Shown here: piece by piece, positions 27,492 through 34,999 of the stretch
Position numbering within the stretch: the first letter of the stretch is position 1
How the letters are laid out: each line of letters opens with the position of its first letter
Source: Candidatus Desulfarcum epimagneticum
Lineage (GTDB): Bacteria; Desulfobacterota; Desulfobacteria; Desulfobacterales; CR-1
Direction: 5' to 3'
NCBI GenBank assembly: GCA_900659855.1
Contig: CAACVI010000050.1
Coordinates: forward strand, 1-64,000
DNA: 64,000 bases
The notes under the pieces: generated by a model
Database searches by the model: none
Seen by the model: only the letters and a program-made list of their open reading frames with translations
What the model was told of the DNA's origin: nothing
Made by a program: the position numbers and the translations under genes

Positions 27492-28274
27492 ATGACGGCG
27501 ATTCGGCAAAACGGGCCGGGGGAATCGGAGATGGGCGGGGAAGAGACGACGCGCCGGGAGCCGCACAAGGGGGCGGGGCACCGGAAAAGACTTCGGGAGC
27601 GGTTTTTGAACGCGGGCCTTTCGGGGTTTCATGATTACGAGGTCATTGAGCTGCTCTTGACCCTGGCCACCCCGGTGAGGGACTGCAAAGACCCGGCCAA
27701 GGCGGCGCTGAAAAAATTCGGGAGCCTGAGAGGAGTCGTCGAGGCCCCGGCGGACAGCCTGCGCGAAATCAAAGGGATCGGCCCGGTCAATGTGTTCGGA
27801 ATCAAGCTCATCAAGGCGGTTTCGGACCGCTACCTGGAAGAAAGGCTTCGCGAAAAGGCCCTGGTGAGAAATTCCCGGGAGCTGTTTGATTTTTTGTATC
27901 ACAACAAGCAAAATCCCCGGCGGGAGTCCTTCACCGCCGTTTTCCTGGACGCCAAAAACCGGGTCATCGCCTCCGAGACCCTGTTCACCGGGACCTTGAC
28001 CTCCAGCTCGGTCTATCCCCGGGAGGTGATTTCAGCGGCCATTGAGCGGGGCTCTGCGGCCCTGATATTCGCCCACAACCATCCGTCCGGGGACCCCCAG
28101 CCCTCGCGGGAGGACATCGCCATCACCCGGCGCCTTCTTTTCGCGTGCCGGGCCATGGGGATTCGGGTCCACGAGCACATCATCGTGGGAGACGACCGGT
28201 ATTTCAGCTTTGCCGACGAGGGGTTTATTGGGCGGATGAATGATGAGTATGATCAGCATTTCACAGCGCCGTAA
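27492..28274 (+). CDS. radC: RadC family protein (JAB/MPN domain)
   Basis: A 260-residue protein with an N-terminal helix-hairpin-helix (SLREIKGIGPVNVFGIKLIKAV) and a C-terminal JAMM metalloprotease-like domain. H195, H197, S205 and D208 match the HxHx7SxxD motif in AHNHPSGDPQPSRED. The exact role is unknown despite the DNA-repair name. The final codons and the TAA stop lie inside a perfect palindrome of the dispersed repeat family (28270-28322), so the repeat supplies the stop. ATG 27531 is an alternative start. Confidence 0.9.
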   Translation: MTAIRQNGPGESEMGGEETTRREPHKGAGHRKRLRERFLNAGLSGFHDYEVIELLLTLATPVRDCKDPAKAALKKFGSLRGVVEAPADSLREIKGIGPVNVFGIKLIKAVSDRYLEERLREKALVRNSRELFDFLYHNKQNPRRESFTAVFLDAKNRVIASETLFTGTLTSSSVYPREVISAAIERGSAALIFAHNHPSGDPQPSREDIAITRRLLFACRAMGIRVHEHIIVGDDRYFSFADEGFIGRMNDEYDQHFTAP

Positions 28275-28354
28275 AAAATCCGATATACAAGGCGCGGCGC
28301 CTTGTATATCGGATTTTTTACGACGCTGTTCCGTGATTTTTTACGGGATTATCA
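28264..28354. repeat. Dispersed palindromic repeat, copy B (short form)
   Basis: 28270-28322 is a perfect 53-base palindrome: two 26-base arms around a single G. With one mismatch it extends to 28264-28328. It lacks the inner TTATTTTTAATTGAGGC module and has the flank TTTTTTACGGGATTATCA on the right. Confidence 0.9.
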
Positions 28355-28397
28355 GCGCATTTAAAGAGCTGAGAAAGGAGTTTCCGAAAGCGGCGCC

Positions 28398-28682
28398 ATG
28401 AATCAAAAAACCAGCAGACAGCCCGAGTGTTTCGGCGATTTGAGCCGGGTGTTTCCCAGGGAAAAAGACGGGGACCGAAGCTCCCCGATGGCATGCATGG
28501 GGTGCGTGTTTAAAACCGAATGCCTGAAAGAGGCCATGGAGACCCAAAAGGGCCTCCGGTTCCGGGAGGAGCGCCTGGGCCGGGCCCAGGAATCGGGCAT
28601 GATGGGGTTTTTTGAAAGATGGTCCCAGAAAAAGTCCCTTCACAACAAAATGAAGGGGAAACGGGCGACGAAAACCACATGA
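28398..28682 (+). CDS. Small cysteine-containing protein, unknown
   Basis: A 94-residue protein I do not recognise by name. It has Cys at 11, a CMGCVFKTEC motif (33-42) and a C-terminal SGMMGFFERWSQKKSLH followed by a basic end. Four Cys could bind an iron-sulfur cluster or zinc. An AAGGAG lies about 18 bases before the ATG, which is long, so the start is tentative. Its stop overlaps the pgk start (ATGA), so it is coupled to pgk. Confidence 0.65.
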   Translation: MNQKTSRQPECFGDLSRVFPREKDGDRSSPMACMGCVFKTECLKEAMETQKGLRFREERLGRAQESGMMGFFERWSQKKSLHNKMKGKRATKTT

Positions 28683-29836
28683 AAACCATAAGAGACCTGG
28701 ACATAGAGGAAAAACGGACCCTTATTCGGGTGGATTTCAATGTGCCCCTGGACGAAAACGGCCATATCACGGACGACACCCGAATCCGGCGCTCCCTTAA
28801 GACCATTGAGCGCGCGCTTGAGAAAAAGGCCAAAATCATCCTGGCCTCGCACATGGGCCGCCCCGGCGGCAAACCCGACCCGGCCCTGTCCCTGTCCCCG
28901 GCGGCGGCGCGGCTGGGGGAGCTTTTGGGAGAGACGGTTCGTCTCGCGCCCCTTCAGGACATGGCGGCGGGCGTGGGGGAGGGCGAGATCGTTTTGCTGG
29001 AGAACCTGCGGTTTCACCCCGGGGAGGAGGAAAACAGCGACGACTTCGGCCGGAGTCTGGCCGGGCTCTGCGATGTGTACATCAACGAGGCGTTTTCGGT
29101 CTCCCACCGTCAAAACGCCTCGGTGTGCGCCGTCGCCCGCCACGCGCCTGAGACCGGCGCCGGTTTTCTGCTTGAAAGCGAGCTGTTGTGGCATGAAAGG
29201 GCCTTTCAGTCCCCGGCCCGTCCCCTGGCGGCGGTCATCGGGGGGGCCAAAATATCGGGTAAGATCGAGGCGCTCAAGAACCTGGCGGACATCGTGGATA
29301 TTCTGATCATCGGCGGCGCCATGGCCAACACCTTTTTGAAAAGCGCCGGGATCGGGGTCGGAAAGTCCCTGTTTGAGGAAAAACGCCTGGACATGGCCCG
29401 CGCCGTCATGGAAAGCGCCCGGGAAAGGGGGCCGGAGCTTTTGATTCCCGTGGATGTGGCCGCGTCCGGAACCCTGGAGGCGGGCGCGGAGCGGGAGGTT
29501 TTTGCGGCCGGGGAAATCCCGGAAGACCAAATGGCCCTGGATATCGGCCCTGAGACCTCCGCGATTTTCGCAAAGGCCCTGGGCCGGGCCCGGACCATTG
29601 TCTGGAACGGCCCCATGGGCGCCTTTGAATACCCCCCCTTTGACCGGGGGACCATGGACATGGCGCGAAGCGTGGCCGAATCGGGCGCCTTTTCGGCGGC
29701 GGGCGGCGGGGACACCGTGGCGGCCGTGAACCGGGCCGGCGCGGCTGATAAAATATCGCATATCTCCACAGGGGGCGGGGCCTTTCTGGCCCTTTTGGAG
29801 GGAAAGACCCTTCCTGGGGTCGCCGCGCTTCACTGA
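28679..29836 (+). CDS. pgk: Phosphoglycerate kinase
   Basis: A 385-residue kinase of normal length. It begins KTIRDLDIEEKRTLIRVDFNVPL and has SHMGRPGG, the substrate-binding NEAFSVSHR, AVIGGAKISGK, GPMGAFE and the nucleotide loop AAGGGDTVAAV. It makes ATP from 1,3-bisphosphoglycerate or runs in reverse in gluconeogenesis. The ATG overlaps the TGA of the small upstream gene; an in-frame ATG at 28619 would add 20 unrelated residues and is rejected. Confidence 0.94.
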   Translation: MKTIRDLDIEEKRTLIRVDFNVPLDENGHITDDTRIRRSLKTIERALEKKAKIILASHMGRPGGKPDPALSLSPAAARLGELLGETVRLAPLQDMAAGVGEGEIVLLENLRFHPGEEENSDDFGRSLAGLCDVYINEAFSVSHRQNASVCAVARHAPETGAGFLLESELLWHERAFQSPARPLAAVIGGAKISGKIEALKNLADIVDILIIGGAMANTFLKSAGIGVGKSLFEEKRLDMARAVMESARERGPELLIPVDVAASGTLEAGAEREVFAAGEIPEDQMALDIGPETSAIFAKALGRARTIVWNGPMGAFEYPPFDRGTMDMARSVAESGAFSAAGGGDTVAAVNRAGAADKISHISTGGGAFLALLEGKTLPGVAALH

Positions 29837-29879
29837 CGGACGCTTTTAAAAAAACCCCGGGGGAGAACCGGCCGGCATC

Positions 29880-30590
29880 ATGACGTTTAAATCTTTTTTT
29901 TCCAGCAAAAAAATTCTCGCGGCCCTGTTTTTTCTGGCGGCCCTTTCGGCCGTCGCTTTTTTTTTCCGCGCCTCCCTGTGGGAGGCGGCGGCCGGGGCCT
30001 GGGATGTTTTTTCCGACCGGGACAAGACCGCGGAATTCATCCGATCCATGGGCCCCTGGGCCCCGGCCGTTTTTGTGGCGCTCCAGATTTTGCAGGTGAT
30101 CTTCGCCCCCATTCCCGGGGAGGCCAGCGGATTCATCGGTGGGCTTTTGTTCGGCGCCTTTGAGGGATTCTGGTATTCCAGCCTGGGCCTGGCCGTCGGA
30201 TCGGCGTGCAATTTTTTCATCGCCCGCCGCCTGGGGCGGCCCTATGTGACGCGGCTGATCAAGCCGGCGCTCATGGAAAAGGCGGACCGGGCGGTGAGGC
30301 GCCAGGGCATCATCGCGCTGTTTATCCTGTTCGTTTTTCCCGGTTTTCCCAAGGACTACCTGTGCCTGGCCCTGGGACTGACCTCCATTCCCGTCAAGGC
30401 GTTTCTGATTATCGCCTCCCTGGGCCGCATGCCCGGCACATTGGCCTTAAGTCTCCAGGGGGAGTTTTTTCATAAACAAATGTACGGGCCGTTCTTTTTT
30501 CTTTTGGCCGTCTGCCTTGCGGCGGCGCTGGTGGCCTACCTCAACCGGGAGCGGCTGTATGAGTGGGTTGAAAGGCTGAATGGAAAATGA
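29880..30590 (+). CDS. TVP38/TMEM64 (VTT domain) membrane protein
   Basis: A 236-residue inner-membrane protein. Hydrophobic segments are at about 13-28, 55-75, 80-105, 140-160, 170-190 and 203-222. The VTT/DedA-like core shows FAPIPGEASGFIGGLLFGAFEGFWYSSLGLAVGSACNF and FPGFPKDYLCLALGL. Related proteins are thought to be lipid scramblases or transporters. It starts 43 bases after pgk and may share its transcript. Repeat copy C follows the stop by 3 bases. Confidence 0.82.
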   Translation: MTFKSFFSSKKILAALFFLAALSAVAFFFRASLWEAAAGAWDVFSDRDKTAEFIRSMGPWAPAVFVALQILQVIFAPIPGEASGFIGGLLFGAFEGFWYSSLGLAVGSACNFFIARRLGRPYVTRLIKPALMEKADRAVRRQGIIALFILFVFPGFPKDYLCLALGLTSIPVKAFLIIASLGRMPGTLALSLQGEFFHKQMYGPFFFLLAVCLAAALVAYLNRERLYEWVERLNGK

Positions 30591-30593
30591 AGG

Positions 30594-30665
30594 TTGATGG
30601 CGTCGTAAAAAAAATGCGTCGCGGCGCTTATTTTTAGCATATGTATTTTTTTACGACGCCATCAA
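30594..30665. repeat. Dispersed palindromic repeat, copy C1
   Basis: TTGATGGCGTCGTAAAAAAA at the left and its complement TTTTTTTACGACGCCATCAA at the right bound a short core with GCGTCGCGGCGCTTATTTTTAGC. It starts 3 bases after the VTT stop. Confidence 0.85.
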
Positions 30666-30667
30666 AG

Positions 30668-30820
30668 TTGATAAACTCGTAAAAAATCACGGGACAGCGT
30701 CGTAAAAAATTCGATATACAAGGCGTAGTGGTTATTTTTAATTGAGGCAATACATGTAGTATGCCTCAATTAAAAATAAGCGCTGCAACACAGTAGATCG
30801 GATTTTTTACGATGCTGTCA
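30668..30820. repeat. Dispersed palindromic repeat, copy C2 (long form)
   Basis: It contains the flank TTGATAAACTCGTAAAAAA, the outer arms CGTAAAAAATTCGATATAC and ATCGGATTTTTTACG, and the full inner palindrome TTATTTTTAATTGAGGC / GCCTCAATTAAAAATAA around ATACATGTAGTAT. Together with C1 it accounts for the 293-base gap after the VTT gene. Confidence 0.9.
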
Positions 30821-30883
30821 AAGTTGACTTTGGGTCGAAACAGCGCTATTGTAAAAGTTTGAAAAAACAGGGGAGCGCAAACA

Positions 30884-31948
30884 TTGACTTACTGGCGGGC
30901 GAGAGATGATCTGAGCCGTGTGGACCGTTTGAGACGGTCGTATTATGAACTTTTCCGGGATGAGCTGGACTCCTTTCTGCTGGAGCACGCCCTGATGGAT
31001 TCCTACCAGAATTTTGTTTCCCGGAAAAAACGCTATCCTTTTGTGGAAAAAAGGGAGTTGAAGCCCCGCGCCCGGATCCCCGACGTGGAGTATGAGTCTC
31101 AAAACGCCTTCCTCGTGATTTTTTTGGAGGATCAGCTGTCTCCGTCGGACAAGAAATACATCCGTTTTTTCGACGACAACAAGACCACCAAAAAAAATCT
31201 GCTTCGCTCCAAAACCCTTCCGCTTCCGGAAAACTACGACCGGTACCACAAGCACTTTGACTCGGAGCCTTTTTTTGATTTCGTCAAGGCCGTTCTCCCG
31301 GTGGACTACGCGCTTTTGATCCAGTCCGATCCCTCGGCCCGGGCCGCCAACCGATACGCCCTGTCCCATTTTCATGTGCGAATCGACTGGCCCATCGCCG
31401 ACGCGGCCGAGGACATGGCCAAATCCCTGCGCTATATTTCCAAGGAGCTGTATGAGAAGGGGGAAAAGCAGGCCGAGGACATCCAGAAAAAGTTTTTTGA
31501 ATTTTACGGGCTTCCGGCCATGTGCGGCGGCCGTCGCACGGCGGCCATTGTGGCGGCCCAGTATTTCAAACGAATTCCCTTCATCTCCACCGTGTACGTG
31601 GGAAGCAGCGAATCCAGGGCCCTGATCAAAATTTCGGAATGCGGCGTGTCAAAGGCCGCGCTGATGTATCTGTCCGATCCGGAGATCGAGGAGATCGCCG
31701 CGTCCAACGGTTTTTCGCCGGAGGCCTTTTCCAAACATTATATGGTGGCCCGGAAAGGGAAAAAGGGCGGGGTTTTTATCTTCCGGGCGAAATATTCCAA
31801 CACCGAGCACGCCTGCGAGCCTGCGGACGGCAAACTAAGGGAGATGAAGCCGGATCTGTCATGGATCACGGTGGAAAGCCAGCGCCTTTTGCCGAAGCCG
31901 GACGCGGTTAAGATGCCGCCTGTTCCCATGAACGTCATTTACTCTTAA
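30884..31948 (+). CDS. Uncharacterised 354-residue protein
   Basis: I do not recognise this family. The predicted start is TTG at 30884, 8 bases after AGGGGAG; no ATG occurs until residue 38. The N-terminus is charged and helical (RARDDLSRVDRLRRSYYELFRDEL). The middle has GGRRTAAIVAAQYFKRIPFISTVYVGSSESRALIKISECG, which looks like an alternating beta/alpha domain. The C-terminus is Pro-rich. No membrane segment or signal peptide is seen. Codon use is like the neighbours, so this is probably a genuine vertically inherited gene. It is followed by a small His-rich gene in the same direction. Confidence 0.7.
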   Translation: MTYWRARDDLSRVDRLRRSYYELFRDELDSFLLEHALMDSYQNFVSRKKRYPFVEKRELKPRARIPDVEYESQNAFLVIFLEDQLSPSDKKYIRFFDDNKTTKKNLLRSKTLPLPENYDRYHKHFDSEPFFDFVKAVLPVDYALLIQSDPSARAANRYALSHFHVRIDWPIADAAEDMAKSLRYISKELYEKGEKQAEDIQKKFFEFYGLPAMCGGRRTAAIVAAQYFKRIPFISTVYVGSSESRALIKISECGVSKAALMYLSDPEIEEIAASNGFSPEAFSKHYMVARKGKKGGVFIFRAKYSNTEHACEPADGKLREMKPDLSWITVESQRLLPKPDAVKMPPVPMNVIYS

Positions 31949-31971
31949 TATTGATAAAAAAAGGAGCGAAC

Positions 31972-32250
31972 GTGTCCCACAGCCACACCCCCCACAGCCA
32001 TTCCCACAGCGGAGCCGGGCATTCCCACGACGAGCCCGGCGCCATGTCTTTTCCGGAAAAGATGGCCCGGCTTCTTGAGCATTGGATCGCCCACAACGAA
32101 GACCACGCGGCGTCCTACCGGGACTGGGCCGGAAAAGCCGGCGAAAACCATATCCCCGAAGCAAAGGCGCTGCTTGAGGAGGCCGCCGAAATGACCGGGC
32201 GCATCAGCGAAAAATTCGAGCGGGCCGCCGGAATCGTTAAGAAAATTTGA
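31972..32250 (+). CDS. Small His-rich N-terminus protein
   Basis: A 92-residue protein starting at GTG 31972 with AAGGAG just upstream. Residues 2-26 hold nine His in Ser-His-rich repeats (SHSHTPHSHSHSGAGHSHDE), a likely nickel, zinc or cobalt-binding tail. The rest is a helical domain with WIAHNEDHAASYRDWAGKA and HIPEAKALLEEAAEMTG. I cannot assign a function; a metal-handling role is suggested by composition only. Its 3' end overlaps the convergent MOSC gene by 14 bases. Confidence 0.7.
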   Translation: MSHSHTPHSHSHSGAGHSHDEPGAMSFPEKMARLLEHWIAHNEDHAASYRDWAGKAGENHIPEAKALLEEAAEMTGRISEKFERAAGIVKKI

Positions 32251-32686
32251 TTTCCAGAGTGTCCCCGGGCCTGATTTTTCCACCTTTCAGGACCTTGGCG
32301 AACACCCCCTCCCGGGGCATGATGCAGTCGCCGGTCTGGTGGTAGATCTCGCATTTCTGGTGGCATTTTTTGCCGATCTGGGTGATTTCCGCCAGCGCGG
32401 ATTCCCCAAGCCGGACCCGGGTTCCCACCGGAAGGGTCTTCCAGTCCACGCCCGTTGTGGCGATGTTTTCGGCAAAATCCCCAAAGTCCGCCTTTCCCCC
32501 TTTTTTTCGAAAATCCTCAATGCGCTCGGAGGCCAGGAAGCTGATTTGCCTGTGCCAGTTTCCCGCGTGGGCGTCGCCTTCGATGCCGTGGTTTTCCACC
32601 AGCGTCGCCTCTTTGACACAAACCTTTCGGGTTTTCTTTTTTTCGCTCATCGCGATGGCCAAGATTTTCATGTTTTTTTCCGCCAA
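32237..32686 (-). CDS. MOSC domain protein
   Basis: A 149-residue single-domain MOSC protein. It shows VENHGIEGDAHAG, the ISFLASE strand, FAENIAT, LGESALAEITQIGKKCHQKCEIYHQTGDC and MPREGVFAKVL, all typical. MOSC domains bind sulfur or molybdenum cofactor through a conserved Cys. The start is TTG 32686 because GGAGGA lies 7 bases upstream; ATG 32671 lacks one. The substrate of stand-alone MOSC proteins in anaerobes is not known. Confidence 0.85.
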   Translation of the reverse strand: MAEKNMKILAIAMSEKKKTRKVCVKEATLVENHGIEGDAHAGNWHRQISFLASERIEDFRKKGGKADFGDFAENIATTGVDWKTLPVGTRVRLGESALAEITQIGKKCHQKCEIYHQTGDCIMPREGVFAKVLKGGKIRPGDTLEIKFS

Positions 32687-32756
32687 ATGATTTCCTCCGA
32701 TTTCGTTTTTTTAAACAGCCGTTTTTTTTTGAAAAAGCCGTCCATCCCAAAACCTT

Positions 32757-33383
32757 CTAAGGGGCGCGGCGCATTCCGGCGGTCAAAATGCCGGCGCCGA
32801 TCAGGGCGCTCCCGCCCAGGCGGTTGAGCCACTTGCGGACGCTTTTTTTTCTCATCTGCTCGCCGAGCCGTCCGGCGAAAAAGGCGAACAGGGCCGCGTT
32901 GACCCCGGCCAGGAACAGAAAGGTCGCGCCAAGGGTCGTCATCTGGGCCAGGGCCGGTTTCAGGGGGTCCATGAATTGCGGAAGAAACGCCACAAAAAAG
33001 GCGATGCTTTTGGGGTTTAAGGCCGTTGTGACAAAGGAGCTTTTAAAAAGGGACCGGCCGGAGGCGCGTGTCGCCTTTCCCGGCGCCGGGTTCTGCCGGG
33101 GAGAGGAGACGATCATCCGGATGCCTAAGAAAATCAGGAAAAGGGCCCCCGCCCACTTGAACAAGGTGAAAAGGGCCGCCGAGGCGGACAGCAGCGCCCC
33201 AAGACCCAAAAGAGAAAGGGTCATGGCGGTGAAGTCCCCGAGAACCACGCCCGCCGCGAGCGGGGCCACGGACCGGCGCCCGTGGGACAGGGCCTGGCTG
33301 ACCACCAGGATGACGGTGGGGCCCGGTATGATCAGAACCAGGGCCGCCGCCAGGGCAAAGGGAATCCAAAGTTCCAGGGTCAT
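32757..33383 (-). CDS. LysE/RhtB family exporter
   Basis: A 208-residue inner-membrane protein with about six hydrophobic helices. The N-terminal IPGPTVILVVSQALSHGRRS and GDFTAMTLSLLGLGALL are the LysE/RhtB signature. Members export amino acids such as lysine, homoserine or threonine; the substrate cannot be told here. The ATG overlaps the TGA of the upstream GNAT gene (ATGA, 33380-33383). Confidence 0.88.
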   Translation of the reverse strand: MTLELWIPFALAAALVLIIPGPTVILVVSQALSHGRRSVAPLAAGVVLGDFTAMTLSLLGLGALLSASAALFTLFKWAGALFLIFLGIRMIVSSPRQNPAPGKATRASGRSLFKSSFVTTALNPKSIAFFVAFLPQFMDPLKPALAQMTTLGATFLFLAGVNAALFAFFAGRLGEQMRKKSVRKWLNRLGGSALIGAGILTAGMRRAP

Positions 33384-33907
33384 GCGCTTTCCCTTTCCAA
33401 AATCGGGCCTTTGGCGGTTTTTTTTGGGTCGGGCTCGAATTTTTTTAAGTCCAGCTCCATATAAACAGGCCCTTCAAGGGGATTGAGCCGGTAGGGCGCG
33501 ATGGGTTTGAATCCCATGGAGGCATACAGCTGATGGGCGCTTTTCATGGACTTGAGGGTGTCCAGACGCATGCGCGCGTATCCCATGGCCCTGCCGGCCA
33601 TGACCGCCGCCTCGGACAGTTTCCGCCCGGCCTGTTTTCCCCTGTGGCCGGGCCGGACATAGAGCCGCTTCATCTCGCATATTCCATCCTCAAGAGGCCG
33701 AACCCCCACGCAGCCGATGAAACGGTTTTCAAAGCGCGCCAGAAACAGGGCGCCTGTGGGCGGGGAATAGTGGTCGGATAAATCGGCGAGTTCCTGGTCG
33801 AAATTTTGGAAACACAGGCTGAACCCTAAGGATTCGGCGTATTCCTGAAAAAGGGCTTTCACTTTAGCGACGCGCTCAGGCGTGTTCGCTTCGATGATTT
33901 GGGTCAT
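33380..33907 (-). CDS. GNAT family N-acetyltransferase
   Basis: A 175-residue protein. The acetyl-CoA-binding motif A is LYVRPGHRGKQAGRKLSEAAV (about 96-116), followed by MRLDTL and the C-terminal LYASMGFKPI, as in GNAT enzymes. It may modify a small molecule, and coupling to the LysE exporter suggests a resistance or amino-acid detoxification unit (inferred). Confidence 0.85.
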   Translation of the reverse strand: MTQIIEANTPERVAKVKALFQEYAESLGFSLCFQNFDQELADLSDHYSPPTGALFLARFENRFIGCVGVRPLEDGICEMKRLYVRPGHRGKQAGRKLSEAAVMAGRAMGYARMRLDTLKSMKSAHQLYASMGFKPIAPYRLNPLEGPVYMELDLKKFEPDPKKTAKGPILERESA

Positions 33908-33969
33908 TTTTTAAATTCTCGCAGTCGCTGCTCGGCGATTTGTCTATTAATGCATTGAAACGATCAACT

Positions 33970-34123
33970 TTGATAAACTCGTAAAAAAGCTTGGGATGGC
34001 TAAGTTAAAAATTCGATATACAAGGCGTGGTGGTTATTTTTAATTGAGGCAATACATGTAGTATGCCTCAATTAAAAATAAGCGCTGCAACGCCGTAGAT
34101 CGGATTTTTTACGACGCCATCAA
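33970..34123. repeat. Dispersed palindromic repeat, copy D (long form)
   Basis: Same structure as C2: TTGATAAACTCGTAAAAAAG, then GCTTGGGATGGCTAAG, outer arms, and the inner palindrome with ATACATGTAGTAT, ending in ACGACGCCATCAA. It lies 7 bases from the hepT stop. Copy F at 44.7 kb is nearly its reverse complement. Confidence 0.92.
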
Positions 34124-34130
34124 CTTTGGG

Positions 34131-34502
34131 TCAGGCAATGTCTTCGATTATTTGGTCTATCGCGTTGAGAAGAGGAGCCAGTTGTTTGTCGCATATTTTA
34201 AATATCGCCTCGGCGTTCACGTCAAAATAATGATGGCTGATGACATCCCTCAAACCCTTGACCTTCTTCCATTCCACTTGGTCATATCGGGCCAAAAGCG
34301 CATTATTTGTGATCTTGTCAATATTTTTGAGACTTTCCCCAATCGCGATCAATTGCATGCAGATCGCGTCAAGTTTTTCCATCCCGTAGTCCGAATGGGT
34401 GAACTCTTCATGTGATTTGAGAGGTTTGAAACGTTTTTGGATTTTTTCAATGGCCCCTTTGATCTGTTTCAGAATCTCAAGGGCAAGCTCTTTGTCATAC
34501 AT
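34131..34502 (-). CDS. hepT: HepT-like HEPN RNase toxin
   Basis: A 123-residue DUF86/HepT protein. The catalytic R-x4-H-x-Y motif is intact: R85, H90 and Y92 in RDVISHHY. In characterised HepT/MntA systems HepT cleaves RNA until MntA adds AMP to the tyrosine. The start at 34502 overlaps the MntA stop by 8 bases, giving the usual antitoxin-first operon. The gene is more AT-rich than its neighbours and follows repeat copy D. Confidence 0.88.
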   Translation of the reverse strand: MYDKELALEILKQIKGAIEKIQKRFKPLKSHEEFTHSDYGMEKLDAICMQLIAIGESLKNIDKITNNALLARYDQVEWKKVKGLRDVISHHYFDVNAEAIFKICDKQLAPLLNAIDQIIEDIA

Positions 34503-34794
34503 AAACCGCCTCGGCGTCGATTCTTTTTTTTAAAAATCCATTCATTTGGTCCCGGTAGCTGACGATATCCACCGGCATGAGCAAAATGTCTTCCAGATCC
34601 TGTTTGATTCCGATCATCAGAAATAAATCCTGTTCCTGGAGATGCAGCACAATGTCCACATCGTCGGGTTTTTTTTCTTCTCTTGCCAGGGAGCCGAAAA
34701 CGCCCATTTTCAAGATTTTGTATCTTTCATAATTTTCATCTTTATACGTTTTCAGCAAATTCAGGATATCCTCTTTTTTCAGGCGGTTTTTCAT
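34495..34794 (-). CDS. mntA: MntA-like nucleotidyltransferase antitoxin
   Basis: A 99-residue minimal nucleotidyltransferase with GSLAR (34-38) and the acidic pair D45 and D47 in PDDVDIVL. In HepT/MntA modules it polyAMPylates HepT. The order mntA-hepT and the overlap support a functional pair. The 205-base gap upstream (34795-34999) shows nothing I can identify. Confidence 0.87.
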   Translation of the reverse strand: MKNRLKKEDILNLLKTYKDENYERYKILKMGVFGSLAREEKKPDDVDIVLHLQEQDLFLMIGIKQDLEDILLMPVDIVSYRDQMNGFLKKRIDAEAVYV

Positions 34795-34999
34795 GTTTTC
34801 TCTTCTTTTCGCAGGACGTGTTATCTGTGAAGCGTCCTCTTTTTCCTGTTACGAAATCAAACGAGTGTGGAATTATGACCGTGACGTCTTCCTCCAAAGC
34901 ATTTTTATTTTTTGAAGGGATAAGAATACCAAAACGAGGTTGAATAATCAAGCCCAAGTCGCGCCGGCCCGCCGGATTTTCATTCTTTTCGGATTTTTT

